64,000 bases of DNA, taken from the NCBI GenBank assembly GCA_017483465.1, contig JAFUWN010000046.1, positions 1 to 64,000 of the forward strand, written 5' to 3'. Under the pieces are notes generated by a model, which searched no databases, had not been told where the DNA came from, and saw only the letters and a list, made by a program, of their open reading frames with translations. This stretch comes from Oscillospiraceae bacterium (GTDB lineage Bacteria; Bacillota; Clostridia; Oscillospirales; Ruminococcaceae). Within the stretch, counting starts at the first letter, position 1; each line of letters starts with the position of its first letter. Shown here in pieces: positions 43,331 to 52,761 of the stretch. The translations under genes and the position numbers were made by a program.

Positions 43331-43366
43331 AAAACCCTCTGCATATCCGCAGAGGGTTTTTATTTT
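43331..43366 (+). terminator. Terminator of the sigma/partner operon
   Basis: A perfect 12-bp stem (43331-43342 with 43349-43360) with a 6-base ATATCC loop and T-rich tail. Confidence 0.93.
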
Positions 43367-43397
43367 ATCATTAGAACAAATTGTCACTCCTGCTAAT

Positions 43398-43425
43398 TTG
43401 CACCAACAATCCGAAATGCTATAAT
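43398..43425 (+). promoter_or_regulatory. Remaining promoter of the decayed sensor gene
   Basis: TTGCAC (43398-43403), 16 bp, TATAAT (43420-43425), 32 bp before a TTG start. The promoter outlived the gene it served. Confidence 0.6.
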
Positions 43426-43456
43426 AAAGCTATATTTTATACAAAGGGTGATAGTT

Positions 43457-43887
43457 TTGAAAGAACACAGACGAAGTTCCATGAGAAAAAATCTTGTTAT
43501 TGCTCTGCTGCTGCTCGTGGCAGCAAATATTATCATGGGTTCCGTGATGGCATGGCAGTCAAAAAAGCTATGCTGACCCTGATTCAGCAGAGAATGCTGG
43601 ATATTTCCAATTCTGCTGCGGATATGCTCGACGGTGATTCTATGAAAACACTCCGGCCTGATGATGTCGGTAAAGACGGTAATTTCACTTTCTCCGTTGA
43701 CCTGACTGTGGAAGACCCCGGCGAGTTCGGTGCTCCGATCGTGAAAACAGAAGCTCTTGTTCAGGCTTCAAAAAACAGCCCTATGAAGATGAATGGGGAA
43801 AATTCTATTCTGCCTATAGTCCGGTTTATGACTCGAATTTTAATGGCTCTGGGGTTATGGCTGGCATTGTTTATTTTTCGTGCGTAG
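43457..43887 (+). pseudogene. Remnant of a membrane sensor of the GGDEF-protein type
   Basis: From TTG 43457 the frame reads LKEHRRSSMRKNLVIALLLL (membrane helix) but stops at TGA after MAWQSKKLC. One extra A in the A6 run at 43561-43566 would restore AMLTLIQQRMLDISNSAADM. After GNFTFSVDLTVEDPGEF a second A6 run (near 43774) again loses one base; correcting it gives QPYEDEWGKFYSAYSPVYD. These are typical of the extracellular sensor part of Ruminococcaceae diguanylate cyclases, from memory. About 30 residues between the two blocks and the whole GGDEF domain are missing, so the gene is dead even if both shifts were reading errors. Confidence 0.72.
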
Positions 43888-43980
43888 GGTATATAAACCC
43901 GTCACGGCCGTCATTATCTCCAAAACTGACTGATTATATACAAATATCTGTATGTACATTCTGATTTATTCCAGAAATAA

Positions 43981-44010
43981 AAAATCCTCTGCCGGAACAG
44001 AGGATTTTTT
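43981..44010. terminator. Bidirectional terminator
   Basis: An 11-bp stem (43981-43991 with 43998-44008), A-rich on the left and T-rich on the right. It ends the leftward cassette 2 transcript and any rightward one. Confidence 0.85.
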
Positions 44011-44017
44011 TCTGTTG

Positions 44018-44704
44018 TTATTCTGTCAGGAAATCTGCCATTGTGATCTGAACACGGGGATTTCCGTTTTCATCAGGGTCGAGCATTTTTACTTCCTGCA
44101 TGGTGATCGGACTGGTCGGAACGGAAAGTTCTCCCGTCGCAGACATCACACGCTGTACATTCAGGAAATTATCTACGACTTCCATACCCTGTGTGACTTC
44201 ACCGAATGCGGCATAGCTTCCGTCAAGGAACGAACAGTCTGCATAGCAGATAAAGAACTGACAGGAAGCACTGTCCGGATCGCCGCTTCTGGCCATAGAG
44301 ACAATGCCTCTCTGATGAGACAGGTCATTATCTACCCCATTGGTAGAAAATTCGCCCTTGATTGTCTGACCGCTGCCGCCTGCTCCTGTACCGGTCGGGT
44401 CACCGCCCTGAGCCATAAAGTCATCAATGACTCTGTGAAAGGTCAGGCCGTTATAGAATCCCTTAGAAACCAGATTTTCAAAATTCTCGCAAGTGATCGG
44501 TGCTTTGTCCGGATAGAGCGTAATCACAATAACATTACTGTCAGAAGCAGAAATATTATTATCAACCGCCGGGGTTTCGGCATCAGCGGCCGGAGCGATA
44601 CTGCTGTCTGCCGAAGCATTAGAAGCTGTTGTTTCTGTCTGCCGGCCACATCCGGTCAGCAGAGTCAGTCCCAGAAGCATACAAATCCATAATTTTTTCT
44701 TCAT
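44018..44704 (-). CDS. Cyclophilin-type peptidyl-prolyl isomerase lipoprotein (228 aa)
   Basis: A lipoprotein signal ends LLTGC (Cys19), then a Ser/Ala-rich linker and a cyclophilin domain (about 55-225) with FHRVIDDFMAQGGDPTGTG, GIVSMAR, SQFFI-like CQFFICYAD and FGEVTQGMEVVD. It catalyses proline isomerisation to help fold exported proteins at the membrane surface. Start ATG 44704 (or ATG 44710, nearer the AAAGGAG). It lies at the end of the cassette 2 transcript. Confidence 0.9.
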   Translation of the reverse strand: MKKKLWICMLLGLTLLTGCGRQTETTASNASADSSIAPAADAETPAVDNNISASDSNVIVITLYPDKAPITCENFENLVSKGFYNGLTFHRVIDDFMAQGGDPTGTGAGGSGQTIKGEFSTNGVDNDLSHQRGIVSMARSGDPDSASCQFFICYADCSFLDGSYAAFGEVTQGMEVVDNFLNVQRVMSATGELSVPTSPITMQEVKMLDPDENGNPRVQITMADFLTE

Positions 44705-44721
44705 GATCATAAAACTCCTTT

Positions 44722-44979
44722 TCAGGTACGATTGGCACGCTTGAGCCATGCAAGAGCCACATCCAGTGCTTCATAGAGATTATCACGCTCGGCATTCTGC
44801 ACCGGAAGCGGATTGTTGAAATCTGTAGAAAGCTGATAAAATTTAATGCTCTTGGAGACAACAATATCCTGCTGTTTCTGGGAGTTTTCCACTTTGAGAT
44901 ATACCACATACGGGTCACTCATATAGCCGAAATACATTTCATTGCCCTTACGGACGAGGGGGTAATTCTTATACATCAT
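44722..44979 (-). CDS. Uncharacterised small protein (85 aa)
   Basis: Two ATG codons in a row at 44979 follow AAAGGAG. The product (MMYKNYPLVRKGNEMYFGYM) is a soluble, mixed alpha/beta protein with the stretch YVVYLKVENSQKQQDIVVS. I do not recognise it. It is between the cassette 2 DUF4340 gene and the cyclophilin lipoprotein, 17-40 bp from each, so it is co-transcribed with them. Confidence 0.7.
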   Translation of the reverse strand: MMYKNYPLVRKGNEMYFGYMSDPYVVYLKVENSQKQQDIVVSKSIKFYQLSTDFNNPLPVQNAERDNLYEALDVALAWLKRANRT

Positions 44980-45016
44980 AACAAAAAAACTCCTTTCTGT
45001 GCGACACAGCAGAGTG

Positions 45017-46621
45017 TTACTGCCATGTCATAGTAAATTCTTCATCGGGGTTATCAAAAATATCAATATTGTGCAGAACTGTATCTACACAGGAAGAACG
45101 GATTTTATAAGTCGGCACGCCGTTGACGGCAATCATGGCATTCAGACCGCCCATTTTATAGAATGCGATTGTATAATCTTCTCTGCCGTCCTGTGAAACG
45201 AGATGAATTTCTGCATCCGGAGCAGAAGCAGGCAGTTCGGCTTCAAGATATAACTCTTCACCGTAGATATATAATAAAAATTTATAGAACTGTCTGAAAC
45301 GTTCGGTATCGCATTCCTGATTATTTTTTGTGACTGCATAATCATTCTGATCAGTTCCGGAACCGCTGAACAGTAATTTTTTATCTCCGGCAGTCACATC
45401 AAGAGTGGCAATATCCCAGACATATGTGCCGAAAATATTTGCCGAAGTAATATCACCTGCCTGTACTGTTGCCCATACTGCACGGGTATCTGCAATGCCG
45501 TATAAAATATCCGTACCGTCCAGCACGGCATAATAAGCCGACGAACCGGCTTCTGTCTGGTATTGATTTCCGAGTTTTAAAATATAAGTGTTTCCGTCAT
45601 CGCAAATCATGGTTACTGTACAGAACGGGTCATTGATTCCGGCATTTTCCAGCTCTTCAGCAGACGGATGTGTCTTTACAATCTCAGCAGCCGTCAGGCC
45701 GAACATACCGTTTGTGACATCCACGGATTTTTCTACATTCAGATATGCAAATACCGGTTCACGGAGCACATGGGTTGCTGCTGTTCCGCCGACAGAATCA
45801 TCTTCTGCGACATCATAGGCATATTCCATATATAAATCCGTATCAAGATCTTTTCTCTGAATGCGGAGAGATTCTACAATCGGATACACATCATCAGCAG
45901 GCTTTTCGAGAATTGTCTTGGAGAAGAAAAATTTAATTTCCTGCTGATAATTATTCATCAGCGAAGATTTCACAAGATACACATTGCTGTCAACAGCACA
46001 GTATATCTGTGAACTGTTCATGGGTGAAACGCTTCCGACAGAAAAGGCAAAATCCGTCCCGTCCTGATAGCTCATGACTACCTGGGAAACCGGCTCGCTT
46101 AACCCGTATTTTTCCAGATCAGAAGCATTTTCTTCAACAAGCTGATCTGCCGAAAGCTCACTTGCATTTTTCACCAGCGTTGAAATATAGCCTGTATCTA
46201 ACGGAATATCTTCATAGCCTTCGATTGTATAGCCTGCATTGTCTTCACTGGTTTTTTCTGCATTTTTATAAACTCTGAACTGATCGGCATTGGAAATTTT
46301 AATTTCTTTGAGATCATCCGCAGATTCCGGATTCAGCATGACCGCATTTTTTTCATCTTCATCAAGAAGCCCCTCGGCCAAAGAACTGACATCAAGAGAG
46401 CTTTCATCCTGTTCAGAATTTTTGCCTGTCAGCAATATGACAGTCAATGCACCGCCTACGACGACCAGAGCCGCTATCGCAGCAATCAGCAGTCTGACAT
46501 TTTTTGACATGCCTTTCTTTTCCGGATTCTGTATCACCGGAGCAGGAGTATCGGAAAAAAATGTATCCATACCGGCCTGAGATTCTTCGGTTTCCTGCTG
46601 AGAATTTTTTTCTTCGCTCAT
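45017..46621 (-). CDS. DUF4340 protein of ABC cassette 2 (534 aa)
   Basis: An acidic cytoplasmic N-terminus (about 1-45), a membrane helix (about 46-66) and a large extracytoplasmic region with DUF4340-like repeats. It is the counterpart of the 481-aa protein at 7980-9425 and is about 50 residues longer because of its N-terminal extension and insertions. It overlaps the GldG-like gene by 4 bp (ATGA), showing translational coupling. Confidence 0.82.
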   Translation of the reverse strand: MSEEKNSQQETEESQAGMDTFFSDTPAPVIQNPEKKGMSKNVRLLIAAIAALVVVGGALTVILLTGKNSEQDESSLDVSSLAEGLLDEDEKNAVMLNPESADDLKEIKISNADQFRVYKNAEKTSEDNAGYTIEGYEDIPLDTGYISTLVKNASELSADQLVEENASDLEKYGLSEPVSQVVMSYQDGTDFAFSVGSVSPMNSSQIYCAVDSNVYLVKSSLMNNYQQEIKFFFSKTILEKPADDVYPIVESLRIQRKDLDTDLYMEYAYDVAEDDSVGGTAATHVLREPVFAYLNVEKSVDVTNGMFGLTAAEIVKTHPSAEELENAGINDPFCTVTMICDDGNTYILKLGNQYQTEAGSSAYYAVLDGTDILYGIADTRAVWATVQAGDITSANIFGTYVWDIATLDVTAGDKKLLFSGSGTDQNDYAVTKNNQECDTERFRQFYKFLLYIYGEELYLEAELPASAPDAEIHLVSQDGREDYTIAFYKMGGLNAMIAVNGVPTYKIRSSCVDTVLHNIDIFDNPDEEFTMTWQ

Positions 46622-48240
46622 TTATTTCTTCTCCTTAAAAATACCAGTACACCGGCTGCGACAACAAGGGACGGAATCGCAAAGATAAACACTGTAATTG
46701 CCTGCATTTCTCCGGTTTTGATTGTGATTGTCTCGTTGGTCAGATTTTTGGAGGCAATGACAAGATTATCGCCTTTGCCTGCGAGGTTATTCATCACTGT
46801 CACAAGATACTGTGCATTATTATAAGAGGCATCCTGCATCAGACTGGAATCACAAAGCATAGCAGAACCCAGTACTAAAATATTACTGTCATGCGTGATA
46901 TTATTTTCTGTATTTTTTCTGGTTGTCAGAGCCGCAATTGTCTGCGAGCCGACAGGTGTTTTATCTGCCTGATCGGTAGTTTTGCCCATTTCGCTGAGAT
47001 ATACAGAGTCTGAAGTTTTCAGAAGCTGTGCTGTGATACCGCCGGTTTTGGAATCCCATAACAAATTAATCGCTCTGCATAAAGGGGCAGCAATCGGCAG
47101 TGAAGTATTGGGCAGACCGGCACTGTAAGTTTCTTCTGCGATTACCGCAACCGGAACAGAAACTGCTCCTGTACTGATGGATAAGGCTACCTGCTGAGCT
47201 GCATTGGTATCGCTTTCCAGTACGAGATGATTCGTCACTTCAATGCCCCATGTTGCAAGAAATTCATCCAGATTCGGCGTATCTGACTGCGTAAAGCTGG
47301 CAATATAAATTAAATCTTTATCATAATTGCCGTCATTATAGAGAAATGCAGAAAGCTTGTCAATGCCGTTCGCTGTCAGGTCATTGACCGGAGCAGGAAG
47401 CATGAGCATATCATATTTTTCAGCATCAAATTCATCTGTATATAAATCCAGTTCTTCGTAACTATAGCCATTCTTATAGAGCGTATTCACAAAGGCATTC
47501 AGAGCCGAACCGCTGAACTGCGGATTATACAGAGCCTGACCGTTCGCCATGGAGACCACTCCGATGGTCACCGGATTGGCATCGGTAACGTTCATGAGGG
47601 CAGAAGTCAGATTCTGTTCGCCGGAGAAACCTGTAATGGCATCTTCCAGAGACCCCTGACCGTAATAATAAGCCATATATTTCTGCTGATCATAATCAAA
47701 TAAATTGCCGATCTTGACTACTCTTAATTTCGATTCATCCGAAGCGTTGGAGACTACAATATCGCCCTCTGTGAGCGAAGCGGAATAATTCGCCTGATAT
47801 TTATTGACTACATCCGGATTGGCAGACGGGTCAACATAGCTCAGATGAATTTTATCTGTATACTGTGTATATCTGGATAAAATTTCCGAAACCATTTTGA
47901 GCGACTCGCCGCTTGTCTGGAATTTGCTTTCTGCCATCAGGACAGTGAAATTGACTTCCTGACTCAAATTTTTCAGATATTCGATACTCTCGTCAGAGAT
48001 TTCATATTTTGCATCTTCGGTCAAATCTAATTTGAGCGGATATTTTTCTACCAGCACATTCACGAGGATATTCAGCAGGACGACCAGAGCAACAACGACA
48101 CAGGTAATTGCCGTAGCGATTCCGCCGTATTTTAATTTCTTCTGTGCGGCAGCACTTAATTTTTTCTTTTCTTTCTTTGGTTTTTCAGATGTTTCAGGTT
48201 TTTGTGATTCGGTTTCCTGATTTTTTTCTAAATCAGCCAT
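46618..48240 (-). CDS. GldG-like ABC auxiliary protein of cassette 2 (540 aa)
   Basis: The layout equals that of the 9428-10960 protein: a cytoplasmic Glu/Lys-rich tail (1-35), a membrane helix (about 40-62), a GldG outer domain (with NFTVLMAESKFQ and MLMLPAPVNDL), and a C-terminal helix followed by RRRNK. In the place of GHGE, this copy has SMANGQALYNPQ, so the GHGE motif is not kept. It overlaps the DUF4340 gene by 4 bp. Confidence 0.82.
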   Translation of the reverse strand: MADLEKNQETESQKPETSEKPKKEKKKLSAAAQKKLKYGGIATAITCVVVALVVLLNILVNVLVEKYPLKLDLTEDAKYEISDESIEYLKNLSQEVNFTVLMAESKFQTSGESLKMVSEILSRYTQYTDKIHLSYVDPSANPDVVNKYQANYSASLTEGDIVVSNASDESKLRVVKIGNLFDYDQQKYMAYYYGQGSLEDAITGFSGEQNLTSALMNVTDANPVTIGVVSMANGQALYNPQFSGSALNAFVNTLYKNGYSYEELDLYTDEFDAEKYDMLMLPAPVNDLTANGIDKLSAFLYNDGNYDKDLIYIASFTQSDTPNLDEFLATWGIEVTNHLVLESDTNAAQQVALSISTGAVSVPVAVIAEETYSAGLPNTSLPIAAPLCRAINLLWDSKTGGITAQLLKTSDSVYLSEMGKTTDQADKTPVGSQTIAALTTRKNTENNITHDSNILVLGSAMLCDSSLMQDASYNNAQYLVTVMNNLAGKGDNLVIASKNLTNETITIKTGEMQAITVFIFAIPSLVVAAGVLVFLRRRNK

Positions 48241-48255
48241 GACTGCAATACCTCC

Positions 48256-48960
48256 TTAACTCCAGCGTCTTTTCTCGAATACTCTCACAGTGAAAAAATT
48301 GAACAGCACCGCTGTACTCAGATAAAACAGCACACTGGAAAGATTGAAGATACCACATGTAAATTCATAATATCTTGTATAGAACGATAAATCATATAAC
48401 AGGCTCTGAAGCCAGCCGATCTTGACAAACGAGGCAATCACATCAATCAGGAACAGCATAGCAAGTGCCACAATGCCTCCGACAGCAGCGGCTACCTGAT
48501 TCTCTGTCAGAGAAGAGACAAATAACCCGATCGCAATAAATGCCGCACCGACCAGCAGGACGGCCAGATAATTGGAAATCAGCGTCAGCCATGCTACTGT
48601 GCCGAATAAACTCAGAATCAAGCCATAAATAAACACAATGCTGACGGCAATCACAAACATGGTCAGAGCAGCAAAATATTTACCCAGTACAATCCCTGTC
48701 AGTGATACCGGAGCAGTCAGCAGACCTTGTTCGGTTCTCTGCTTTTTTTCTTCGCTGAACAGTCTCATAGTCAGAATCGGAATCAGAAAAATACTGATAA
48801 AAAATAATGTCGAGAAGACTCCGGATAAATTTGTTGAGCCGACTGTCAGATTATCCAGAGAAAAAAACAGTCCTGCAAAGACATAAAATACAGCTAAGAA
48901 AATATAAGCAATACTCGACGAAAAAAATGCACCGATTTCTCTGCGGTAAATAGCACCCAT
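48256..48960 (-). CDS. ABC-2 type permease of cassette 2, GldF-like (234 aa)
   Basis: Six hydrophobic segments with the ABC-2 signature MRLFSEEKKQRTEQGLLTAP after helix two, matching the cassette 1 permease in place and form. The start ATG 48960 overlaps the ATPase stop by one base (TAATG), so the two are translationally coupled. It forms the membrane part of the complex; the substrate is unknown. Confidence 0.87.
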   Translation of the reverse strand: MGAIYRREIGAFFSSSIAYIFLAVFYVFAGLFFSLDNLTVGSTNLSGVFSTLFFISIFLIPILTMRLFSEEKKQRTEQGLLTAPVSLTGIVLGKYFAALTMFVIAVSIVFIYGLILSLFGTVAWLTLISNYLAVLLVGAAFIAIGLFVSSLTENQVAAAVGGIVALAMLFLIDVIASFVKIGWLQSLLYDLSFYTRYYEFTCGIFNLSSVLFYLSTAVLFNFFTVRVFEKRRWS

Positions 48961-49931
48961 TATTTTTCGTCTCCTTTCTGTTTCTGACCAAGCTGGATAT
49001 TTTCACCCATTGTAATTTTTAAGAAAATATCCTCCAGGGTCATTTCCATTGTTTTCAGAGTCAGAATATCCCATTCATGTTCTCTTGCAATTTTATTAAT
49101 ATCACGGCGGATGTCAATTCCCGGCTCTGCTTCGATTTCATATTCATAAATACCGGGTTCCCGTTCCATATCGGCACGGATATACTTGATTCCCGGAAGT
49201 GCCCGGACAGCCTGAAGAATCTCGGCACGCTCGCCGTCGATTCTGGCCAGAATCCTGTGATCTGTCGTGACTTTATTGGATAAATTCGCTGCCGTATCGT
49301 CCGCCGCTACGGCACCATGATTGATAATAATCACTCTGTCGCAGACCGCCTGAATTTCAGACAGAATATGCGAAGATAAAATTACAGTATGATTTTTTCC
49401 TAATCTTTTAATCAGCGTTCTGATTTCGACCATCTGTTTCGGGTCGAGGCCGACCGTCGGTTCATCCAGAATCAGCACGGGCGGATTTCCGATCAGAGCC
49501 TGAGCCAGTCCGACTCTCTGCTTATAGCCTTTGGATAAATTCTTGATAATTCTGTTTTCGACATCTGCAATCTTGCAGAGTGTCAGCACATCTTTGAGAT
49601 GTGAACGTCTCGGAAGTTTGCATTTTTTCAGATCAAATACAAAATTCAGATACGAATGCACCGTCATATCTATATATAACGGCGGAATTTCCGGCAGATA
49701 GCCGATATACGATTTTGCTTTCACGGGGTCTTCCAGAATATCCACGCCGTTGATTAGTGCCTGACCGGATGTGGAAGAAATATACCCGGTGAGCATATTC
49801 ATCGTTGTGGATTTTCCTGCACCGTTAGGCCCCAGAAAGCCTAAAATTTCACCGTCATGAACTGTAAAACTGATGTCATTGACGGCTTTTTTGTCTCCAT
49901 AATGTTTTGTCAGATTTCTGACTTCAATCAT
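48960..49931 (-). CDS. ABC transporter ATP-binding protein of cassette 2, GldA-like (323 aa)
   Basis: Walker A GPNGAGKST, signature LSKGYKQR, Walker B LILDEPTVGLDP and SSHILSE are all intact. It is nearly collinear with the 11711-12709 ATPase, including the motif spacing and the C-terminal extension, so the two derive from a duplication or from two separate acquisitions of the same cassette. It is the first gene of cassette 2. I see no convincing promoter core in the 81 bp before it. Confidence 0.92.
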   Translation of the reverse strand: MIEVRNLTKHYGDKKAVNDISFTVHDGEILGFLGPNGAGKSTTMNMLTGYISSTSGQALINGVDILEDPVKAKSYIGYLPEIPPLYIDMTVHSYLNFVFDLKKCKLPRRSHLKDVLTLCKIADVENRIIKNLSKGYKQRVGLAQALIGNPPVLILDEPTVGLDPKQMVEIRTLIKRLGKNHTVILSSHILSEIQAVCDRVIIINHGAVAADDTAANLSNKVTTDHRILARIDGERAEILQAVRALPGIKYIRADMEREPGIYEYEIEAEPGIDIRRDINKIAREHEWDILTLKTMEMTLEDIFLKITMGENIQLGQKQKGDEK

Positions 49932-50012
49932 GAGGAATTCTCCTCTCCTTATTATTTCTGAATTTTACTATACTACAGATATGTGTCAGTTATGTGACAG
50001 AATGCAGAAAAT

Positions 50013-50888
50013 TCAGGATTGTAAATCTTTTGTCATTTGTTCTGTTAACGCTTTTACAGAAGCAAATTTCATTTCCGGCCGGATGAATCTCAATAACCTG
50101 ACAGTCAGAAATTTTCCGTACAAATCACCGGAAAAATCTTCTATATACGTTTCTGCCAGCGGCAGACCCTGATAATTCACAGTCGGTTTCATACCGATAT
50201 TGGTTAAAGATTTAAATTTCTGACCGTTGGAAAATTCCGTTTCAGAGGCATAGACTCCGAATTTCGGAACAAGCTGATTTTCACAGAACAGCTGATTGAT
50301 TGTCGGAAAGCCGATTGTTCTGCCGAGCTGTGCCCCGTGGGTGACTTCCTGCCAGATCTGATAGGGCTGTCCTAAATATTGATTTGCTTTTTCAATTTCG
50401 CCGTTCTGTAACAAGCTCCGGATTTCCGTAGAGGAAATTTTGATTTCATCTATGATAACATCATCAATCACATGCACCCGAAAACCGAACCATTTCCCGA
50501 ACTGCTCCAGATCATGAATATCACAGGAAGCATTCTTCCCGAACCGGAAATTTTTACCACAGCAGACATCTTTTGCATACAATTTCTGATACAGAATTTC
50601 TTCTGCAAACGTTCTGCCGTCCATACTCCTGATATCGGAAAACACCGGAGCATAGACATGCTGTATTCCGGCCTGATACAGAATCCTTCTCCGGACAGCG
50701 GACGGATACACATAACCGGAACTGCTTTTTACTGAAATCATATCTTCCGTCCGGAATGCCAATGCACAGGCAAGCCGGCCTTTTTTTCTATATAATTCAC
50801 AGACAGCATTCAGAACGGCTCTGTGTCCGAGATGTACACCGTCAAACACACCTAATGCAACGGCAGCCGGCCTTGTGTATTCTCTCAT
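50013..50888 (-). CDS. ribF: Bifunctional riboflavin kinase/FAD synthetase (291 aa)
   Basis: The FAD synthetase half opens ALGVFDGVHLGHRAVLNAV (nucleotidyltransferase motif) and has ISSTEIRSLLQNGEI; the kinase half has GRTIGFPTIN and TNIGMKPTVN. It makes FMN and then FAD. It overlaps truB by 4 bp and is the last gene of the rimP-nusA-infB operon. No FMN riboswitch is visible. Confidence 0.95.
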   Translation of the reverse strand: MREYTRPAAVALGVFDGVHLGHRAVLNAVCELYRKKGRLACALAFRTEDMISVKSSSGYVYPSAVRRRILYQAGIQHVYAPVFSDIRSMDGRTFAEEILYQKLYAKDVCCGKNFRFGKNASCDIHDLEQFGKWFGFRVHVIDDVIIDEIKISSTEIRSLLQNGEIEKANQYLGQPYQIWQEVTHGAQLGRTIGFPTINQLFCENQLVPKFGVYASETEFSNGQKFKSLTNIGMKPTVNYQGLPLAETYIEDFSGDLYGKFLTVRLLRFIRPEMKFASVKALTEQMTKDLQS

Positions 50889-51802
50889 GATTCTGCTCCT
50901 CTCGGTTCACAGAGATTGCGTTCGATTCTGAGACAATTCTCTGTTCTGTCAAGCAAGGCCGTCCCTAAAAAGCCATCCGGTGTTCCGTATATCGCATAGC
51001 GATTCTGATTCTCTGCAATCTGATGTTTCAACTGCGATAAGCCTAATTTAACTCCATGTCTGTAATAATTCGTCTGTTCGGGATTTAATCTTATTTCCGG
51101 CAGAACAGAAAAGGCTTTTTCGACCGGAATCAGGATTTCAGAAATCCGGTTCTGATCGGCAAGATTCTGTATTTCTTCGAGTGTATGGCAATCTGCAAGT
51201 CCGAAACCGGAAGCCTGTATTCTTCTCAGACCGGCCATCACTGCACCGCACCCCAGAACCTGACCCATATCATGAATCAAAGTCCGGACATACGTACCTT
51301 TTCCGCAGCAGACTCTTATGATACCTTTTCCGGATTCTGGATGATACACATCACATCTGCAATCTAAAATTCTGACAGGTCTTGCCTGCCGTTCGATTTC
51401 TTTGCCCTCACGAGCCAGTTCATAGAGCCTTTTGCCGTTTACCGAAACAGCCGAATACATCGGCGGAATCTGCATAATATCGCCTTGCGGACAAACTGCC
51501 TGAATCTGCTCTCTTGTCAGAATATGCGAAAAATCATGAGTTTCCAGAATATTTCCGGTACTGTCCTGGGTATTGCTGACCTGACCGAGCTGAAATTCTG
51601 CCATATAAATTTTACTTTCATCCGGCAGAATTCCGCAGGCTTTCGTAGCACAGCCGGCAAACACCGGGAGGACTCCGGTCGCCATGGGGTCAAGCGTTCC
51701 GGCATGACCCAGACGACGCATTTTCAGTATGCCTCTTAATTTTGCAATGACATCAAATGACGTAAATCCGGCAGGCTTATCAATACAAATAATACCGTTC
51801 AT
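50885..51802 (-). CDS. truB: tRNA pseudouridine-55 synthase (305 aa)
   Basis: Starts MNGIICIDKPAGFTSFDVIA and carries the catalytic Asp in GHAGTLDPMATGVLPV, with the later C-terminal region. It makes pseudouridine 55 in the T-loop of tRNA. It overlaps ribF and the DHH gene by 4 bp on each side; the order rbfA-nrnA-truB-ribF is standard for Firmicutes. Confidence 0.96.
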   Translation of the reverse strand: MNGIICIDKPAGFTSFDVIAKLRGILKMRRLGHAGTLDPMATGVLPVFAGCATKACGILPDESKIYMAEFQLGQVSNTQDSTGNILETHDFSHILTREQIQAVCPQGDIMQIPPMYSAVSVNGKRLYELAREGKEIERQARPVRILDCRCDVYHPESGKGIIRVCCGKGTYVRTLIHDMGQVLGCGAVMAGLRRIQASGFGLADCHTLEEIQNLADQNRISEILIPVEKAFSVLPEIRLNPEQTNYYRHGVKLGLSQLKHQIAENQNRYAIYGTPDGFLGTALLDRTENCLRIERNLCEPRGAES

Positions 51803-52761
51803 GACTGCAAAGCCTCGGCAACAGCATTCAGAAGCACTTGTCTGACTTCATCCGGAGTTCCCTGGAGCTGACAGCCTGCGGCCTTGACGTGACCGCCGCC
51901 GCCGAATTTTACACAGATTTCCGAAACGTTGATTCTGTCCGCCGAACGGAGCGAAATTCTGTACCAATTATCATCCTGTTCCCGGAGTGTAATGCCGATT
52001 TCCACGCCCTCCGGCTGGAGAGGCAGACTGGTCAGACCTTCCATATCTTTGGGATTGATCTGATTTTCCTCGCAGATTTCCTTAGTTTCCCAGATCATGG
52101 TGCATTTGCCGTCAAGATGATATTCCATCTGACTGAGCATAATCATTTCTGCCTTGATTCTTGCCGGACTCTTGACAACAAACATATTCCGGTTGATCAG
52201 GTCATAGCGGATTTCAGGAAATTCCCGCATAATTTCCGAAACGATCAAATGCGTATCTGCTCCGGCACAGCTGAACTTGAAACAGCCTGTATCTGTTGCA
52301 ATGCCTGTATAGAGGCATTCTGCAATCTGTTTTGTAAATTTCACACCTAGCTGACGATAAATTTTATACAGCACTTCACAGGCGGAAGAGGCATCCGGCT
52401 CGACATGTGCATATTCTGCATAGCCGTCATTCGAGATATGATGATCTATACAAAGCTGTACTTTTCCGGCATACGTTTCTTTCAGCGAACCGAAACGGCT
52501 TTCATCGGCACAGTCAACAGAAACAATATTCTTTGCCGGGAATTCTTCTTCCGGTTCTTCCGGCAGAAGAAAATGAAACCGTTCCGGAATGGGATCCGCA
52601 CAGATGACTTTCGACCGCTTTCCGAGCAGTTTCAGCACAGCCTGGAGCGAATATCCCGAGCCGATACAGTCGCCGTCCGGATTCATATGAATTAAAATAT
52701 ACACATCTTCGCAGCTGCGGAGAAAATCGGCAGCTGCCGGAATATCAATCAGGTTTGACAT
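51799..52761 (-). CDS. nrnA: DHH-family phosphoesterase (NrnA-like, 320 aa)
   Basis: DHH motifs are present: HMNPDGDCIGSGYSL near the N-terminus, VSVDCADE, CIDHHISNDGYA and a DHHA1 module ending GGGHVKAAGCQL. NrnA degrades nanoRNA and 3'-phosphoadenosine 5'-phosphate. Start ATG 52761 has GAGGAGG 6 bases ahead; the ATG two codons upstream is too near it. It overlaps rbfA by 17 bp. Confidence 0.92.
   Translation of the reverse strand: MSNLIDIPAAADFLRSCEDVYILIHMNPDGDCIGSGYSLQAVLKLLGKRSKVICADPIPERFHFLLPEEPEEEFPAKNIVSVDCADESRFGSLKETYAGKVQLCIDHHISNDGYAEYAHVEPDASSACEVLYKIYRQLGVKFTKQIAECLYTGIATDTGCFKFSCAGADTHLIVSEIMREFPEIRYDLINRNMFVVKSPARIKAEMIMLSQMEYHLDGKCTMIWETKEICEENQINPKDMEGLTSLPLQPEGVEIGITLREQDDNWYRISLRSADRINVSEICVKFGGGGHVKAAGCQLQGTPDEVRQVLLNAVAEALQS

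Noticed and set aside
43952-44692. A 246-aa frame antisense to the cyclophilin gene
   Set aside because: It spans a terminator and mirrors a clear lipoprotein gene with an RBS on the other strand.
49932-50012. A promoter for ABC cassette 2
   Set aside because: TATAGT is present on the minus strand but no -35 lies 15-18 bp from it, so I could not support a core.
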